The notes below the pieces were generated by a model. It saw nothing but the letters and a program-made list of their open reading frames with translations. It made no database searches and was not told the origin of the DNA. A stretch of 64,000 nucleotides of DNA from JAKVCB01 sp963578605 (lineage in GTDB: Bacteria; Planctomycetota; Planctomycetia; Pirellulales; Lacipirellulaceae), in contig CAUZEA010000021.1 in NCBI GenBank assembly GCA_963578605.1, positions 1 through 64,000 on the forward strand. The letters run 5' to 3'. A program made the translations under genes and the position numbers. Of the stretch, positions 63,763 to 64,000 are shown piece after piece. Positions within the stretch are counted from its first letter, which is position 1. Each line of letters opens with the position of its first letter.

Positions 63763-64000
63763 TCAGGATGGCGCGGCTGCTTGTACTTCGTCCAACAGCG
63801 CCAGCAGATTGCCGCCGGTAATCCCGGCCACATCGCGCTGCTTCAGAAACGGCATTTTCTCGAATAGGTCAATCGTCTGCGGAAAGGTCACCCAATCCAG
63901 ACACGGCGAAAAATCAGAGCCCCACAACAAGCGGCCACACCCAAACGCTCTCACCAACTGCTCTACGTACGGCCAGGCCGCTTCGTGCGGGTAGTCGTGA
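63763..64000 (-). CDS. Amidohydrolase (PF04909 type), C-terminal part only
   Basis: The last 78 codons of a gene that continues beyond the window edge. AAWPYVEQLVRAFG and GRLLWGSDFSPC are the conserved ending of amidohydrolase family 2 enzymes (GSD holds the metal Asp), and ITGGNLLALL is the usual C-terminal motif. Start and substrate cannot be seen. Convergent with the LeuB-like gene, 38 bases between stops. Confidence 0.85.
   Translation of the reverse strand, partial: HDYPHEAAWPYVEQLVRAFGCGRLLWGSDFSPCLDWVTFPQTIDLFEKMPFLKQRDVAGITGGNLLALLDEVQAAAPS

Overview
The window looks like a planctomycete chromosome (Pirellulales-like; the phylum is inferred, no marker gene is present). The signs are two DUF1559 pseudopilin-like proteins, PEP-CTERM/dockerin-type secreted proteins, an LEPRLALSG-type N-terminus, a large FG-GAP protein, a DUF6807 protein, a fused ankyrin/PQQ-propeller protein, Tat-targeted oxidoreductases and a Cys-rich secreted family typical of the phylum. 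No rRNA, tRNA, CRISPR array, phage or intact insertion sequence was seen.

Layout. 0.1-5.5 kb (+): NIPSNAP protein coupled to a DapA/NanA-type aldolase, then secreted proteins (Cys-rich, DUF1559, PEP-CTERM, beta-helix); two of them share a repeated promoter module placed so close to the ATG that the mRNAs may be leaderless. 5.7-15.2 kb (-): export-dominated locus with an FG-GAP protein, SGNH hydrolase, Tat-targeted aldolase-family protein, two sialidase-fold proteins and a PEP-CTERM beta-strand protein. 15.2-23.0 kb: repeat-rich spacer, an SRAP start fused to a DUF1559 gene, a small lipoprotein, and a tandem duplication of about 2.27 kb carrying a 680-residue PEP-CTERM gene, with a readable breakpoint. 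23.7-32.3 kb: a tandem-repeat serine hydrolase, a His-rich EF-hand protein, an ankyrin/PQQ protein, a cyclase-family protein and a DUF6807 protein. 32.5-40 kb: epimerase/aldolase pair with a nearby degraded copy of the aldolase, MFS transporter, DoxX-like protein, Gfo/Idh/MocA oxidoreductase. 40-44.6 kb (-): three tandem DUF362 lipoproteins. 44.9-48.7 kb: D-threonine-aldolase-like enzyme, RidA, M19 dipeptidase, universal stress protein. 48.9-51.2 kb: octaheme cytochrome with C-terminal repeats. 51.3-53.3 kb: fructuronate reductase plus KDG kinase. 53.4-62.5 kb: reductive pyrimidine catabolism. 62.6-64 kb: LeuB-like dehydrogenase and the end of an amidohydrolase.

How genes work together. The clearest pathway is uracil/thymine breakdown: NCS2 permease (uptake), PreA (reduction), dihydropyrimidinase (ring opening), beta-ureidopropionase, class III aminotransferase and CoA-acylating semialdehyde dehydrogenase. 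Four of these form one minus-strand cluster and the other two flank it. The SDR/PfkB pair fits hexuronate catabolism (fructuronate to mannonate; KDG to KDPG). The 44.9-47.7 kb genes fit D-amino-acid or dipeptide turnover. The 5.7-15.2 kb locus probably acts on an extracellular glycan, but its substrate cannot be read from sequence. Start codons were moved from the longest frame where a ribosome site, signal peptide or paralogue comparison supported it.
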